NCBI RefSeq assembly: GCF_029193885.1
Contig: NZ_JARFVB010000018.1
Coordinates: forward strand, 1 to 64,000
DNA from: Flagellimonas yonaguniensis
GTDB taxonomy: Bacteria > Bacteroidota > Bacteroidia > Flavobacteriales > Flavobacteriaceae
Length of the DNA: 64,000 nucleotides
Reading direction: 5' to 3'
This document shows positions 15,572 to 24,306 of the stretch, in pieces. Within the stretch, counting starts at the first letter, position 1; each line of letters opens with the position of its first letter. The position numbers and the translations under genes were made by a program. Below the pieces are notes generated by a model that saw nothing but the letters and a program-made list of their open reading frames with translations, searched no databases and was not told the origin of the DNA.

Positions 15572-18553
15572 TTATTTGGCCATCAGTGCACCAGTTCCTA
15601 CCTGCCTCGGGTCGGGTTTCAAGGGTTGCTTGATGGTGGCAACTACCTCCAGGCTATAATGCCCGAACTCTTCGGTAACCGTTCCGTGGCAGAGATAGAT
15701 GCCCTTTCCATGAATGGGCGTGGATACCATCGTTTGGGGAAAGTGCACACAATCAAAAAAGTGACCTTCCAGATCGAGCATGGTGGTAAAGCGCATGGTA
15801 TCCCCTTTGGATGTGGTATTCAATCGGGTATGGACCATGGACCCATAGATCCATATCTTTTGGTTGACATGGGCCTCAAAATCACCGGCGGTCAACCTAC
15901 TCTTCACCTTGCCCTCCATGAGTTCATAATACCCACATAACGGAAAACCCAGAAGTTCCATTTGGTCATAGGCATCCTCAACAGGATGGGAAGGTAGATG
16001 CGGCAATGTAAAATGCCTGTGGTTGGGTTTGAACAGAAGTTTCTGGACCGTATCCTTTCGATGGGCCTTGGTCTTGAACACGGCCTGCCAAAGTATTTGT
16101 TTCTTGGGCACCCCAAAGACACGAAAGGCATCGATACGCACCAAGATGGTCAACTGTTCGATGGCAATGGGAACCCTATCAATAAAATCATCAAAATCCC
16201 TGAACTTCCCATAGAGCTGCCTTTCGTTCAAAATGCGTTGGATGACCAAACGTTCCAAACTCCGGAGCTGTCCCAGTCCCAAATAGATGTGCTTGCCATA
16301 GATTGCATTGACATGGTCACTACGGTTGATACAGGGCGGATGGATAATGCCTCCCCACATCTTGGTCTCGTGCACATAGAGTTCCGTATCATAGAACCCT
16401 CCCCCATTGTTGAGCACGGCCACCATAAACTCCAAGGGGAAATAACATTTCAGGTAAAGGCTCTGGTAGCTTTCCACGGCATAGGAAGCCGAATGCCCCT
16501 TGGCAAAGGCATAGCCCGCAAAACTCTCGATCTGTTCCCAGACCATTTGGGTCAGGGCGGCATCATGCCCCCTCTGCTTACAGTTTTCAAAAAACTTCAA
16601 TTTCACTGCCTGGAATTCCTCCCGGGAGCGGAATTTTCCGCTCATCCCCCTTCGCAGGACATCGGCCTCCCCTAGGTCCAGTCCTGCAAAGAAGTGGGCC
16701 ACTTTCAGCACATCCTCTTGGTAGACCATGATCCCATGGGTCTCTGGCATAATCTCCAACAGAATGGGATTGGCCTCCTTGCGGCGTTCCGGTTCCCTTT
16801 CCCTACGGATGTATTCATCCTTCATCCCTGAGGAGGACACCCCGGGACGGATCACGGAACTGGCCGCCACCAGTCCCAAATAGTCGTGGGTCCGCAGTTT
16901 CTTCATCAGCCCCCGCATGGCAGGGGATTCCACATAGTAGGCCCCTATCGCCCTCCCTTGGCTCAACAGCCCGTTGATGTTGGCATCCCGTTTCATCGCC
17001 TCCACGCTTTTGATGTCCCAAAGCACGGCATCGGGTTGGTTGCCCTTGATGACCTCCACCGCCTCCTTGATCTTGGCCAATCCCCGTTGTCCCAAAATAT
17101 CGAACTTGAACAGGCCCACATCCTCGGCAATGATCATGTCGAACTGCACCGTAGGGAAGCCTTTCGGTGGCAAGGTCGTGGCCGAATAACAATGTTCGGA
17201 ACGGTCCAGGATCAGTATCCCCGAGGAATGCACACTGATATAATTGGGCATCCCATGGATATAGGTAGCGTATTTCAGCACCAATCGGGACAGTTCATCC
17301 AAGGTTCCCTGTTCGTACCGTCCTGCACTGAGCTTATCGATCTCCTCGGTGGGCAGGCCGAACACCTTGCACAGCTCCCGAACGGCGGCCCGGTACTTAA
17401 AGGTGTTGTAGGTGCCCAAAAGGGCGACATGCTCGAAGCGTTCAAAAATATAGGCCGTGACATCGTCCCGGTCCCAGGTGGAAAAATCAATGTCAAAATC
17501 CGGGGGCGAGGCCCGAAAGGGGTTGATGAACCGTTCGAAATACAGGTCCAGTTCAATGGGATCCACATCGGTGATCCCGATCAGGTAGGCCACCAGACTG
17601 TTGGCCCCACTTCCCCTCCCCACGTATGGGTATCCCTTGGACCTCGCATAGGAGATGATATCGTGGTTGATCAAAAAGTAGGACACAAAATCCAGCTCCT
17701 CGATGGTCTTCAGTTCCCTGAACATACGTTCCCTGACCTTTTCCGTGGGATGGACATACCGTTTGGACAACCCTTCCATGGCCAGTTCCCGCAACCGCAG
17801 CACATCATCCTCCTTGGAGTCCAGATAACGGGACTGGTTCTGGGAGACCCGCTCACTTCCAAACCCAAAGGCAATGGAACAGGAATCCATCAACCGCTGG
17901 GTGTTTTCCCAGATATGGGGCACATCAACCAAAGCTTTTTTCAGTTCGTCCATGGGCCGCAGGGTATCGGTGGCCTTGCCCTCCTCGGATTGGGACAACT
18001 TGCTCAGCAGCGTGTTCAAGCCTATGGCCCGAAGCAATCGATGCGTATTGAAATCCTTTTTGCTGCGAAAGCTCACGGGCTGCAATAGCACCAATCTGTC
18101 GGTATAATCCCGATACCGGGAGAACCGTAGTTTCCGGAGCTCTTCAATCGAGACCCCAATATATTCATAGGCCTTAAAATCCGTCCGTTCCTCTTCCTGT
18201 ACCTTCTCGAAGGGGTAGATGACATGGACATTCCCAAATACTGGGGCCACGGAGGGAATCGGCGTTCCCTTATGAAGATGCTCGGAAAGAAAGGCGTTGA
18301 TCTCGCGAAACCCCTCATTGTTCTGGGCCAGGCCCACGAACTCCTGCACGTTCCCGTTCCGAAAATCGATCCCCAGAATGGGACGTATGCCCTGTTCCTT
18401 GGCCAAGCGCACAAAGTTCATCCCGGCCGAGCTGTTGTTGATATCGGTCAGGGCCAGCACTTCCACCCCATGGGAACGGGCCAGGTCCAAAAGCTCCGTT
18501 TCGGAGAGCACCCCGTAATTCAGGGAATAGTATGTATGGCAGTTCAGGTACAT
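15572..18553 (-). CDS. dnaE: DnaE-type DNA polymerase III alpha subunit, short element-borne form
   Basis: This C-family polymerase of 993 residues is shorter than replicative DnaE (about 1160) and close to error-prone DnaE2/ImuC size. The polymerase active site is intact: GRGSGANSLVAYL, the PDFDIDFS aspartates, and FKFDILGQRGL. The tudor-like OB fold is at the C-terminus (IWIYGSMVHTRL onward). The N-terminal PHP domain has lost metal ligands: YLNCHTYYSLNYG and LALTDIN replace the usual HxH and TDH motifs. The start codon overlaps the dinB stop (TAATG), so the two polymerases are translationally coupled. Such pairs form a mobile translesion module; SOS control is inferred, not seen. Confidence 0.88.
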   Translation of the reverse strand: MYLNCHTYYSLNYGVLSETELLDLARSHGVEVLALTDINNSSAGMNFVRLAKEQGIRPILGIDFRNGNVQEFVGLAQNNEGFREINAFLSEHLHKGTPIPSVAPVFGNVHVIYPFEKVQEEERTDFKAYEYIGVSIEELRKLRFSRYRDYTDRLVLLQPVSFRSKKDFNTHRLLRAIGLNTLLSKLSQSEEGKATDTLRPMDELKKALVDVPHIWENTQRLMDSCSIAFGFGSERVSQNQSRYLDSKEDDVLRLRELAMEGLSKRYVHPTEKVRERMFRELKTIEELDFVSYFLINHDIISYARSKGYPYVGRGSGANSLVAYLIGITDVDPIELDLYFERFINPFRASPPDFDIDFSTWDRDDVTAYIFERFEHVALLGTYNTFKYRAAVRELCKVFGLPTEEIDKLSAGRYEQGTLDELSRLVLKYATYIHGMPNYISVHSSGILILDRSEHCYSATTLPPKGFPTVQFDMIIAEDVGLFKFDILGQRGLAKIKEAVEVIKGNQPDAVLWDIKSVEAMKRDANINGLLSQGRAIGAYYVESPAMRGLMKKLRTHDYLGLVAASSVIRPGVSSSGMKDEYIRREREPERRKEANPILLEIMPETHGIMVYQEDVLKVAHFFAGLDLGEADVLRRGMSGKFRSREEFQAVKLKFFENCKQRGHDAALTQMVWEQIESFAGYAFAKGHSASYAVESYQSLYLKCYFPLEFMVAVLNNGGGFYDTELYVHETKMWGGIIHPPCINRSDHVNAIYGKHIYLGLGQLRSLERLVIQRILNERQLYGKFRDFDDFIDRVPIAIEQLTILVRIDAFRVFGVPKKQILWQAVFKTKAHRKDTVQKLLFKPNHRHFTLPHLPSHPVEDAYDQMELLGFPLCGYYELMEGKVKSRLTAGDFEAHVNQKIWIYGSMVHTRLNTTSKGDTMRFTTMLDLEGHFFDCVHFPQTMVSTPIHGKGIYLCHGTVTEEFGHYSLEVVATIKQPLKPDPRQVGTGALMAK

Positions 18554-19767
18554 TATTGCTGTCTATGGGCCAATAAAATGGGTGGTTGTCCGTCAAAGGG
18601 ATTGCCTCCCCTTCCTATGCTATGGGCACCCATGGCCGAGGCCCGCATCAAACTGGATTCCCCAAAGCGGTTCCGTACCCGGTCCATGGCCTGGTAGAGG
18701 TTGAGCAGTTTTTCATCATCGGCGAACAGGTCGATCTGATAATGCCCACCAACGATATGGCTGTAGTTGACCCCCACGAGTCGGATGAGCATCCTCCGGT
18801 CATAGAGGGAAGTAAATAGTTCCTTTACCAAGGGCACTAAAATGTGGTCCGCAGACGTATAGGGAATCCGTTTCTGCTTGGTATAGGTCTTGAAATCACT
18901 GTACCGGATCTTGACGCCCACACAGCCCGTCATCTTGTTGGCCCGGCGCAGTTGATAGGCCAGGTTCTCCGCCATGGCGAACAAAGTGGTCTCCAATTTG
19001 ACCATATCGGTGGTATCCTTCCCATAGGTCCGTTCCGTGGATATGGACTTTCGTTCATGAAATGGGACCAAGGGGGAATTGTCCAGCCCCTGTGCCCGCA
19101 TCCAGATGGTCCGCCCGTGCAACCCAAAAGCACTTTCCAATAGTTCCAAGGGCAGTTCCTGTACCGTCCGGATGGTGGTCACCCCCATATTGGACAGCAG
19201 CCCGTAGGTCTTCTCCCCCACCGAAGGCAGTTTACGGATGTGCAAAGGGGCCAGAAATTCCCTTTCCAGTCCAAGGTCGATTTTCATCTGGTTGTTGGGC
19301 TTGGCCTCCCCAGTGGCCACTTTGGAGACCACCTTGTTCCGGGACAGTCCAAAGGAAATGGGCAATCCGGTCTCTTTCAAGATCCGTTGCCGCATTTCCG
19401 AGGCGTACTTATAGCAGCCAAAAAAGCGGTCCATCCCCGATAGGTCGGCATAAAACTCATCCACACTGGCCTTTTCAAAGACCGGGACACTCTCCTTGAT
19501 GACATCGGTCACAGTATCGGAAAACTTCATATAGGTCCCCGCATTGCCCTTGATGACCGTGGCCTCCGGACACAATCTTCGGGCTACCTTCATGGACATC
19601 CCCGAGTGCACCCCAAAGCGCCGGGTCTCATAACTACAGGCCGCGACCACCCCACGGTCCCCCAACCCACCGACCAAGAGGGGCCGCTTCATCAGACGGC
19701 TGTCCAGCAGCCGCTCACAAGAGACAAAAAAAGTGTCAAGATCGAGATGGAGAATGGTGGGCTTCAT
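18553..19767 (-). CDS. dinB: Y-family DNA polymerase (DinB/Pol IV-like)
   Basis: This is a translesion polymerase that extends past damaged bases. Metal ligands are visible: D9 and D11 in LDLDTFF, and D103-E104 in SVDEFYADLS. The YETRRFGVHSGMSM finger segment and the helix-hairpin-helix region (LPSVGEKTYGLLSNMG) are present. A beta-clamp binding motif QIDLF lies at 344-348, earlier than usual because a 56-residue tail follows. The gene heads a two-gene operon with dnaE and has a good flavobacterial promoter upstream. SRAP is transcribed divergently from the same intergenic region. Confidence 0.9.
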   Translation of the reverse strand: MKPTILHLDLDTFFVSCERLLDSRLMKRPLLVGGLGDRGVVAACSYETRRFGVHSGMSMKVARRLCPEATVIKGNAGTYMKFSDTVTDVIKESVPVFEKASVDEFYADLSGMDRFFGCYKYASEMRQRILKETGLPISFGLSRNKVVSKVATGEAKPNNQMKIDLGLEREFLAPLHIRKLPSVGEKTYGLLSNMGVTTIRTVQELPLELLESAFGLHGRTIWMRAQGLDNSPLVPFHERKSISTERTYGKDTTDMVKLETTLFAMAENLAYQLRRANKMTGCVGVKIRYSDFKTYTKQKRIPYTSADHILVPLVKELFTSLYDRRMLIRLVGVNYSHIVGGHYQIDLFADDEKLLNLYQAMDRVRNRFGESSLMRASAMGAHSIGRGGNPFDGQPPILLAHRQQ

Positions 19768-19807
19768 AATTACATTATGGATTTATTCCAATTTATGGGA
19801 AAAAATC

Positions 19808-19839
19808 CAAATGTATAAAAAGGGATGGTCCATTTCAAA
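19808..19839 (-). promoter_or_regulatory. Promoter of dinB-dnaE
   Basis: On the minus strand TTTG (complement of 19836-19839) is followed after 20 bp by TACATTTG (complement of 19808-19815). This fits the Bacteroidota consensus TTTG-N19-21-TAnnTTTG. The dinB start lies about 40 bp downstream. Confidence 0.7.
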
Positions 19840-19886
19840 ACTTTAACAATTATGACTATCTTAATACGGCATAATTCAACCTCAAG

Positions 19887-20642
19887 ATGTGCTACTCTAC
19901 CAGACAGACCCGGGAACGGAAAGAACTGGAGAAATTGCTCTCCGTCAAGGCCATGTACGGTGACATTGACACCGACCTTGAACTCATTTATTTCCATGCC
20001 AACGGCTGGAGCCATCCCGTGATGTGGACCTTGGGCCAAGAAGAGCCCAACAACCTGCTCCCTGCGATGTGGGGTATCATGCCCTCAAAAGAAAAGCAGG
20101 AAAATTATACAGAGTATTTCAAGAACCCGAAGACCTTTGGTGGGCTTAATGCAAAATCCGAAAAGCTCTTTGACCATTTTGTATACCGGTACTGTTGGGA
20201 GAACCAACGCTGCATCATTCCCGTGGACGGGTTCTTTGAGCCCCACAACACCAAGGTGAAGGTCAAGGGCAAGGATTTTAAGGTCCCTTTCTATTTCAGA
20301 CGTAAAAATGGTGATCCCATATATCTTGCCGGCATCTACACCAACACCGCCGATGGGCGAAGGACCTTTTCCGTCCTCACCAAGGACGCCACCCCTATGT
20401 TCGAGGAAATCCACAATGAAAAAAAAAGGCGACCCGTCATCATGGATGACGAAAACTTGGATGCTTGGTTACATAATGGCAACAATGAATCGGACGTTCA
20501 AGATCTCATTGATGATGATCTCTGGGAAGGGGAACTGGAGGCCCATCCGGTGACCAAGGACCTATACAGTAGGACTATCGATTCCAATTATCCCGAAATC
20601 ATAAATAAGGTGGACTACCCTGAGGTATCCATTGACTATTGA
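19887..20642 (+). CDS. SOS response-associated peptidase (SRAP/YedK/HMCES family)
   Basis: SRAP proteins form a covalent bond through Cys2 with abasic sites in single-stranded DNA and protect them. The protein starts MCYSTRQ, placing the required Cys directly after Met1, which fixes the start at 19887. The active-site Asn region GGLNAKSE, the Glu region PVDGFFEPH and the His in EEIHNEKKRRPVIM are all present. The 251-residue length is normal. Divergent placement from the dinB-dnaE operon suggests a shared damage response; no LexA-type box could be assigned in the 119-bp spacer. Confidence 0.93.
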   Translation: MCYSTRQTRERKELEKLLSVKAMYGDIDTDLELIYFHANGWSHPVMWTLGQEEPNNLLPAMWGIMPSKEKQENYTEYFKNPKTFGGLNAKSEKLFDHFVYRYCWENQRCIIPVDGFFEPHNTKVKVKGKDFKVPFYFRRKNGDPIYLAGIYTNTADGRRTFSVLTKDATPMFEEIHNEKKRRPVIMDDENLDAWLHNGNNESDVQDLIDDDLWEGELEAHPVTKDLYSRTIDSNYPEIINKVDYPEVSIDY

Positions 20643-20668
20643 ATCCCGTTGGACAGCGATAAAAAAAG

Positions 20669-20692
20669 AAGGGTTCGGTTTCCCGAACCCTT
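20669..20692. terminator. Bidirectional terminator between SRAP and parB
   Basis: A perfect 10-bp stem AAGGGTTCGG/CCGAACCCTT with a 4-nt loop lies between converging genes. An A-run (20661-20667) precedes it, which gives a T-run on the minus strand after parB. Confidence 0.8.
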
Positions 20693-20715
20693 TCATTATC
20701 CTATATCTTGGTCAT

Positions 20716-22479
20716 CTAATCCTTGGTGGCCTCGACCTGTTGTTCCAAGGCCTTGACCCGTTCCTTTAACCGTTTCTCACGTTTTTTGCGTGCCATGTCA
20801 TAGGATTTTTCTATTTGGACAATGTCGTCCTTATGGTATGTCTGCATGGCAATGTAAAAAGAACAGTTGGTCAGGTTGTTCACATGGTTACTTTCTCCAA
20901 GATGTACCTGTTGGGTCAACAGGAACCGTACCAGTTTGTTGAGGGTCTCCTTTTTGAAGGTCTTCCTGAACTGGGCAACGATATCTTCACGGGTCTTGTC
21001 GGGCGTATCCCCGAAGAATCCCGGAAAATGGTCCAACTGGTTGTAATAGCCCACATTGTTCTCATACAGGGAGATGGAAAAGGCCACCATTTCGTCCACG
21101 GACAGTTCCTCCTTGGTGTTGATGTAATCCGTACCGCGTACCATCTCCACCACTTCCTTGAACTGCCGGTTGTGTTCTATCTGTTTTTTGCGCTCTTCAC
21201 GGGCATTGATCTTGATGATCTGTTCCTCGGGGGAACATTCAGACATCTTTCGTTTTTCCAAGGGTGTACTCCGCACATCGTCTTCCGACATATTGGTTTC
21301 CCTGACCTTTACGAAAATCTCTTCAGACCTGTAAGAGTCCGTATGGAACAATACGCCCTTTTGAAACCCATTATCAACCGCTCCATCGTATAGTTTCCTG
21401 TCTTCCTCGTAGGATTTTAGGGCTTCATCCAATTCTTCCTTGAGTTCTTCATCGCTATAATCGCAATGGCCGAACTCTTCCTTAATGGATTCCAATGTGG
21501 GTTTGATGGGCTTCTCGATGATATGCAGTTCGTCCGGCAATTGCACCTTAAGTCCCTGCTTTTCCATCTGGGCCATAATCAACTGGTTTCGCTCCTCGTC
21601 CATCCAGTAACGGGATATCTTGGGCACCAATAGCATCCCGGTCTTTTTACAGTTTTTGATAAGGTTCATCAGGGTCTTGGCCTTTTTGTTCACAAAACAG
21701 GCCGTTTTCGTACAGACCATCTTGCCGTTACCAAAAAGGTTACCCTGGTTCGCGGCATTGAACGGACAGACGGTACAGGCCCCTGCCTTGGGGAGCAATG
21801 TCCTGTCCGATAGGTCGAACGGGGCTTTGGTAAGGTCAAAGGTATGCCCGTCCACCATCCGTTTTACCCTGTGGGCACTGAATTCACCCTCCAGACTTTC
21901 CAATAGCATCTGCTGCTCTTCGGGTTCAAAAAGCGCCACGGCCGTTCCCAGACCGATGGTCATCTCCCCGCTCCTAACGTATGCCTTGAAGCCTTCGATC
22001 AATCCTGCCAATTTCAACCGTTGCCTTACGAAGTTCTCGGTGCGTCCCAGACGTTTTGCTATATCCTCTGGGCTGTACCTGTCCGTTAGATAGGCAATGG
22101 CCTCAGCCTCTTCCGTGGGTTCCACATCCCTTCGCTGTAGGTTCTCGATGATCTGTACCTCCAGCACATCGTTATTTACAAAGTCCCGAACGATGGCGGG
22201 AATGGTCTTTTGTTCCGCCAGTTTACTGGCACGGTACCGTCTTTCGCCCATGACGATGATGTAACCCTTGTTGGAGGTTCTGACCGTGATGGGCTGCAAT
22301 ACCCCGTGTTCGGCAATGCTATCGGCCAGTTGTTTCAAACTGCTATCGTCAAAGGTCTTTCGGGGCTGTAAGGGGTCGGGAATGATCGAATTGATGTCCA
22401 GGTACTGCACCTGTAGGACGGTTTCCTGTTTGGTTGCGGTGGCTTTCTTGGTCTGCTTTTGTTTTGTTTTTGTTTCCAT
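20716..22479 (-). CDS. parB: Large ParB/RepB/Spo0J-family protein with a Cys cluster
   Basis: The N-terminal ParB nuclease-like/CTPase domain shows PDPLQPRKTFDD, LADSIAEHGVLQPI and the GERRYRAS motif, followed by the KorB-type helix-turn-helix (SPEDIAKRLGRTENFVRQRLKL). Residues about 231-262 hold a Cys cluster (CTVCPFN ... CTKTACF) that could bind a metal. The 587-residue length exceeds chromosomal ParB (about 290), as in element- and plasmid-borne relatives. The ATG at 22479 was preferred because the shared leader with the 186-aa gene ends exactly there; MIM two codons earlier is possible. No parA lies next to it, so a role in partition rather than regulation is unproven. Confidence 0.85.
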   Translation of the reverse strand: METKTKQKQTKKATATKQETVLQVQYLDINSIIPDPLQPRKTFDDSSLKQLADSIAEHGVLQPITVRTSNKGYIIVMGERRYRASKLAEQKTIPAIVRDFVNNDVLEVQIIENLQRRDVEPTEEAEAIAYLTDRYSPEDIAKRLGRTENFVRQRLKLAGLIEGFKAYVRSGEMTIGLGTAVALFEPEEQQMLLESLEGEFSAHRVKRMVDGHTFDLTKAPFDLSDRTLLPKAGACTVCPFNAANQGNLFGNGKMVCTKTACFVNKKAKTLMNLIKNCKKTGMLLVPKISRYWMDEERNQLIMAQMEKQGLKVQLPDELHIIEKPIKPTLESIKEEFGHCDYSDEELKEELDEALKSYEEDRKLYDGAVDNGFQKGVLFHTDSYRSEEIFVKVRETNMSEDDVRSTPLEKRKMSECSPEEQIIKINAREERKKQIEHNRQFKEVVEMVRGTDYINTKEELSVDEMVAFSISLYENNVGYYNQLDHFPGFFGDTPDKTREDIVAQFRKTFKKETLNKLVRFLLTQQVHLGESNHVNNLTNCSFYIAMQTYHKDDIVQIEKSYDMARKKREKRLKERVKALEQQVEATKD

Positions 22480-22640
22480 GATCATTGGATTTATGTTAAA
22501 CAATATTTGAGCATGGCACCAAGCGCAAGACAAATTTTTGGCGCGGCAAGGAAACGGAATAAAAAGTGACCGTGGGGAACGGCTTTATGCCGTCCCTTGT
22601 CCGGCAAACAGTTTGCGGGCTTACCTTTCGAAGAAGATTG
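22480..22640 (-). promoter_or_regulatory. Duplicated leader, copy B (upstream of parB)
   Basis: This holds the same ordered blocks as the leader of the 186-aa gene: the ACGGC/GCCGT hairpin next to CCCTTGTCC (22578-22602) and GGAATAAAAAGTGAC (22556-22570). Upstream of the hairpin another stretch (22601-22640, GGCAAA...TTTGCGGGCTTA...CTTTCGA) is shared with the scar next to the integrase at 44112-44150. The 150 bp further right, up to 22788, hold no gene. Confidence 0.6.
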
Positions 22641-22788
22641 ATAGTGTTAAATAATTTTTAATGCAGGGCATCTTTAATCGGATTGATGGGCTAGAGGATC
22701 ATTAAAACGTGTACCACCAAATGGAGAATATCAACCGAACAGGGTTCCGTTAGAAGTTATATGCAAGCTTGAAAAATTGAGCGTTCAA

Positions 22789-23184
22789 CTAAAAATTCAC
22801 TGAGACCAAGGGACAGCTTGTCGATTTGCTTTCTTCTGGCGCACAGGAATCCAGACTTCCAATGATCAGGCTCTTCATTTCATTCAGCTCTTTCATTTTT
22901 TTATCGATCAACCTGACTTTTTCAAGCATTTTTTGTGATACATTTTCACACGAAGCTGTATTGAATTCCATTAGCCCCAAAAAGTCGGAAATCTCATTTA
23001 AGGTAAACCCAAAGCCTTTCATTTTCTTGATGATGAGAAGTTTTTCCAAGGTTTCATGGGAATAATTCTTATAACTGTTGAATTCATTTTGTTTAAGGGC
23101 TGTCGGTATCAAGCCCTTCTTTTCATAAAAGCGTATGGTATCACGGGAAAGCCCTGTTTTCTTGGATAATTGGCCAATTTGCAT
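22789..23184 (-). CDS. MerR-family transcriptional regulator
   Basis: MerR-family activators bend a promoter with an overlong spacer when an inducer, often a metal, binds. The 131-residue protein starts MQIGQLSKKTGLSRDTIRFYEKKGL, the family helix-turn-helix, so the ATG at 23184 was chosen over an upstream extension. A dimerisation helix follows, and the C-terminal part holds a Cys near the helix (ASCENVS) and two more (DSCAPEES, TSC) that suggest soft-metal sensing. It is divergent from the lipoprotein gene at 23272; the intervening dyad is its likely operator. The inducing metal cannot be told. Confidence 0.88.
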   Translation of the reverse strand: MQIGQLSKKTGLSRDTIRFYEKKGLIPTALKQNEFNSYKNYSHETLEKLLIIKKMKGFGFTLNEISDFLGLMEFNTASCENVSQKMLEKVRLIDKKMKELNEMKSLIIGSLDSCAPEESKSTSCPLVSVNF

Positions 23185-23213
23185 AATTTTTAAAAATAAA
23201 ATCCACATTTCCC

Positions 23214-23247
23214 TTGACCGTTGACTATACTCCACGGTCTATATTTG
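23214..23247 (+). promoter_or_regulatory. MerR-type promoter/operator for the lipoprotein-ynfA pair
   Basis: TTGACC (23214-23219) is separated by 20 bp from the flavobacterial -7 element TATATTTG (23240-23247). Inside the spacer lies a 6-bp inverted repeat GACCGT/ACGGTC (23216-23221, 23234-23239). An operator centred in a long spacer is the classic MerR arrangement. Confidence 0.65.
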
Positions 23248-23271
23248 TAAAGATACCTTAAAAAAATAGGA

Positions 23272-23721
23272 ATGAAACCAATACCCATGCTACTGCTTTC
23301 AGCAGCCCTGACTTTGACAGGTTGCAACAATCCAGAAAAAAAATCGTCCCCAAAACCACCGGCAATGGCCGACGGGGGAAATAAATCAATTGACATGAAA
23401 AAAATCAAAGCAAGGAACAGAACGAAAGAACTTTCCTGTAAACTGACCACACCCGAACTACTACAACGAAAGGAAACCGTACTGAAGGACTTGAAAGAAC
23501 AAGTGCTCATGAAAAAAGAATTGGAAGATGGCTACGCTTACCAGTTTCCAGGAACCGACAAGGTACTTGACCAACTCTCCGAGTTCATTAAGACGGAAAG
23601 GGCGTGCTGTTCTTTTTTCATTTTTGGCCTTTCCATCAGTGGGGACAAAAGCGAAGCTTGGCTGGAACTGACGGGACCGGAAGGTGCGAAAGACTATGTT
23701 CATTCAGAACTCGGACTGTAA
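23272..23721 (+). CDS. Lipoprotein with conserved ERACCSF motif, function unknown
   Basis: The N-terminus is a lipoprotein signal peptide with lipobox LTGC at about 15-18, followed by a Lys/Pro-rich linker. The rest (about 45-149) looks like a small cytosolic-type domain: ELSCKLTTPELLQRK, then a long helix, then EFIKTERACCSFFIFGL and WLELTGPEG. One Cys plus a vicinal Cys pair could bind a soft metal such as Hg or As; this is an inference. Similar free-standing domains near MerR regulators are remembered, but no name is certain. The stop overlaps the ynfA start (TAATG), and both follow a MerR-type promoter. Confidence 0.7.
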   Translation: MKPIPMLLLSAALTLTGCNNPEKKSSPKPPAMADGGNKSIDMKKIKARNRTKELSCKLTTPELLQRKETVLKDLKEQVLMKKELEDGYAYQFPGTDKVLDQLSEFIKTERACCSFFIFGLSISGDKSEAWLELTGPEGAKDYVHSELGL

Positions 23722-24050
23722 TGGAAGTGGTAAGATCGATCCCTGTTTTCATTCTTGCAGGGCTTTGCGAAATAGGGGGCGGTTATCTCATTTGGCTATG
23801 GTTGCGGGAGGATAGACCTTGGTGGTTCGGCCTTTTGGGCGGACTTGCACTTGCTTTTTATGGTGTTGTGGCAACTTGGCAGACCTCCAATTTTGCACGG
23901 GTCTATGCAACTTACGGCGGAATATTCATTGTGATGTCGATCCTATGGTCAATGAAGTTTGACAATTACACCCCTGACAAGTATGATATTGTCGGTGCCT
24001 TGATCGCTTTATTGGGTGTTTGCATAATTTACTATGCGCCGAGAAATTGA
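23721..24050 (+). CDS. YnfA-family (UPF0060) small membrane protein
   Basis: YnfA proteins are four-helix inner-membrane proteins related to small multidrug-resistance transporters. The 109 residues hold four hydrophobic segments, with the family signatures AGLCEIGGGYLIWLWLRE near the start, FARVYATYGGIFI in the middle and a C-terminal D-x-x-GA-x-I-A-L-LGVCIIYYAPR. The ATG at 23721 overlaps the upstream stop, so it is coupled to the Cys-rich lipoprotein under the MerR-type promoter. A role in toxic-compound or metal export fits the context but is not shown. Confidence 0.9.
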   Translation: MEVVRSIPVFILAGLCEIGGGYLIWLWLREDRPWWFGLLGGLALAFYGVVATWQTSNFARVYATYGGIFIVMSILWSMKFDNYTPDKYDIVGALIALLGVCIIYYAPRN

Positions 24051-24269
24051 AAGGAAATTAGGGACATGCATATAACACCCACCTGTTGTATAGCAAAATG
24101 GACTTGGTACAATGGCCCTATAGCATCCTTTACCCGTCGAACAGTTTGTATACTTGGCTTTCAAGAATGATTTGTTTGAGCAAAAATTGTTTGCAATATT
24201 ACGGCAAAGGTTTTTACCTCATACCATTTTCAATATCCTCCCATCTCTGCTCCAGACACATTTAAAACT

Positions 24270-24302
24270 TTTGTTATGGGCATATATTGATTGTTATATT
24301 TG
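24270..24302 (+). promoter_or_regulatory. Promoter of the DtxR-family gene, possibly leaderless
   Basis: TTTG (24270-24273) is followed after 21 bp by TATATTTG (24295-24302), a near-perfect flavobacterial promoter. The start codon follows only four bases later, so the transcript would begin at or next to the ATG. The imperfect dyad GGGCATATA/TATATTTGCCC overlaps the -7 element and could be an operator. Confidence 0.6.
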
Positions 24303-24306
24303 CCCT

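Noticed and set aside
16886..18088. 400-codon plus-strand open frame inside dnaE
   Set aside because: It is the antisense shadow of a recognised polymerase gene with G+C-rich third positions.
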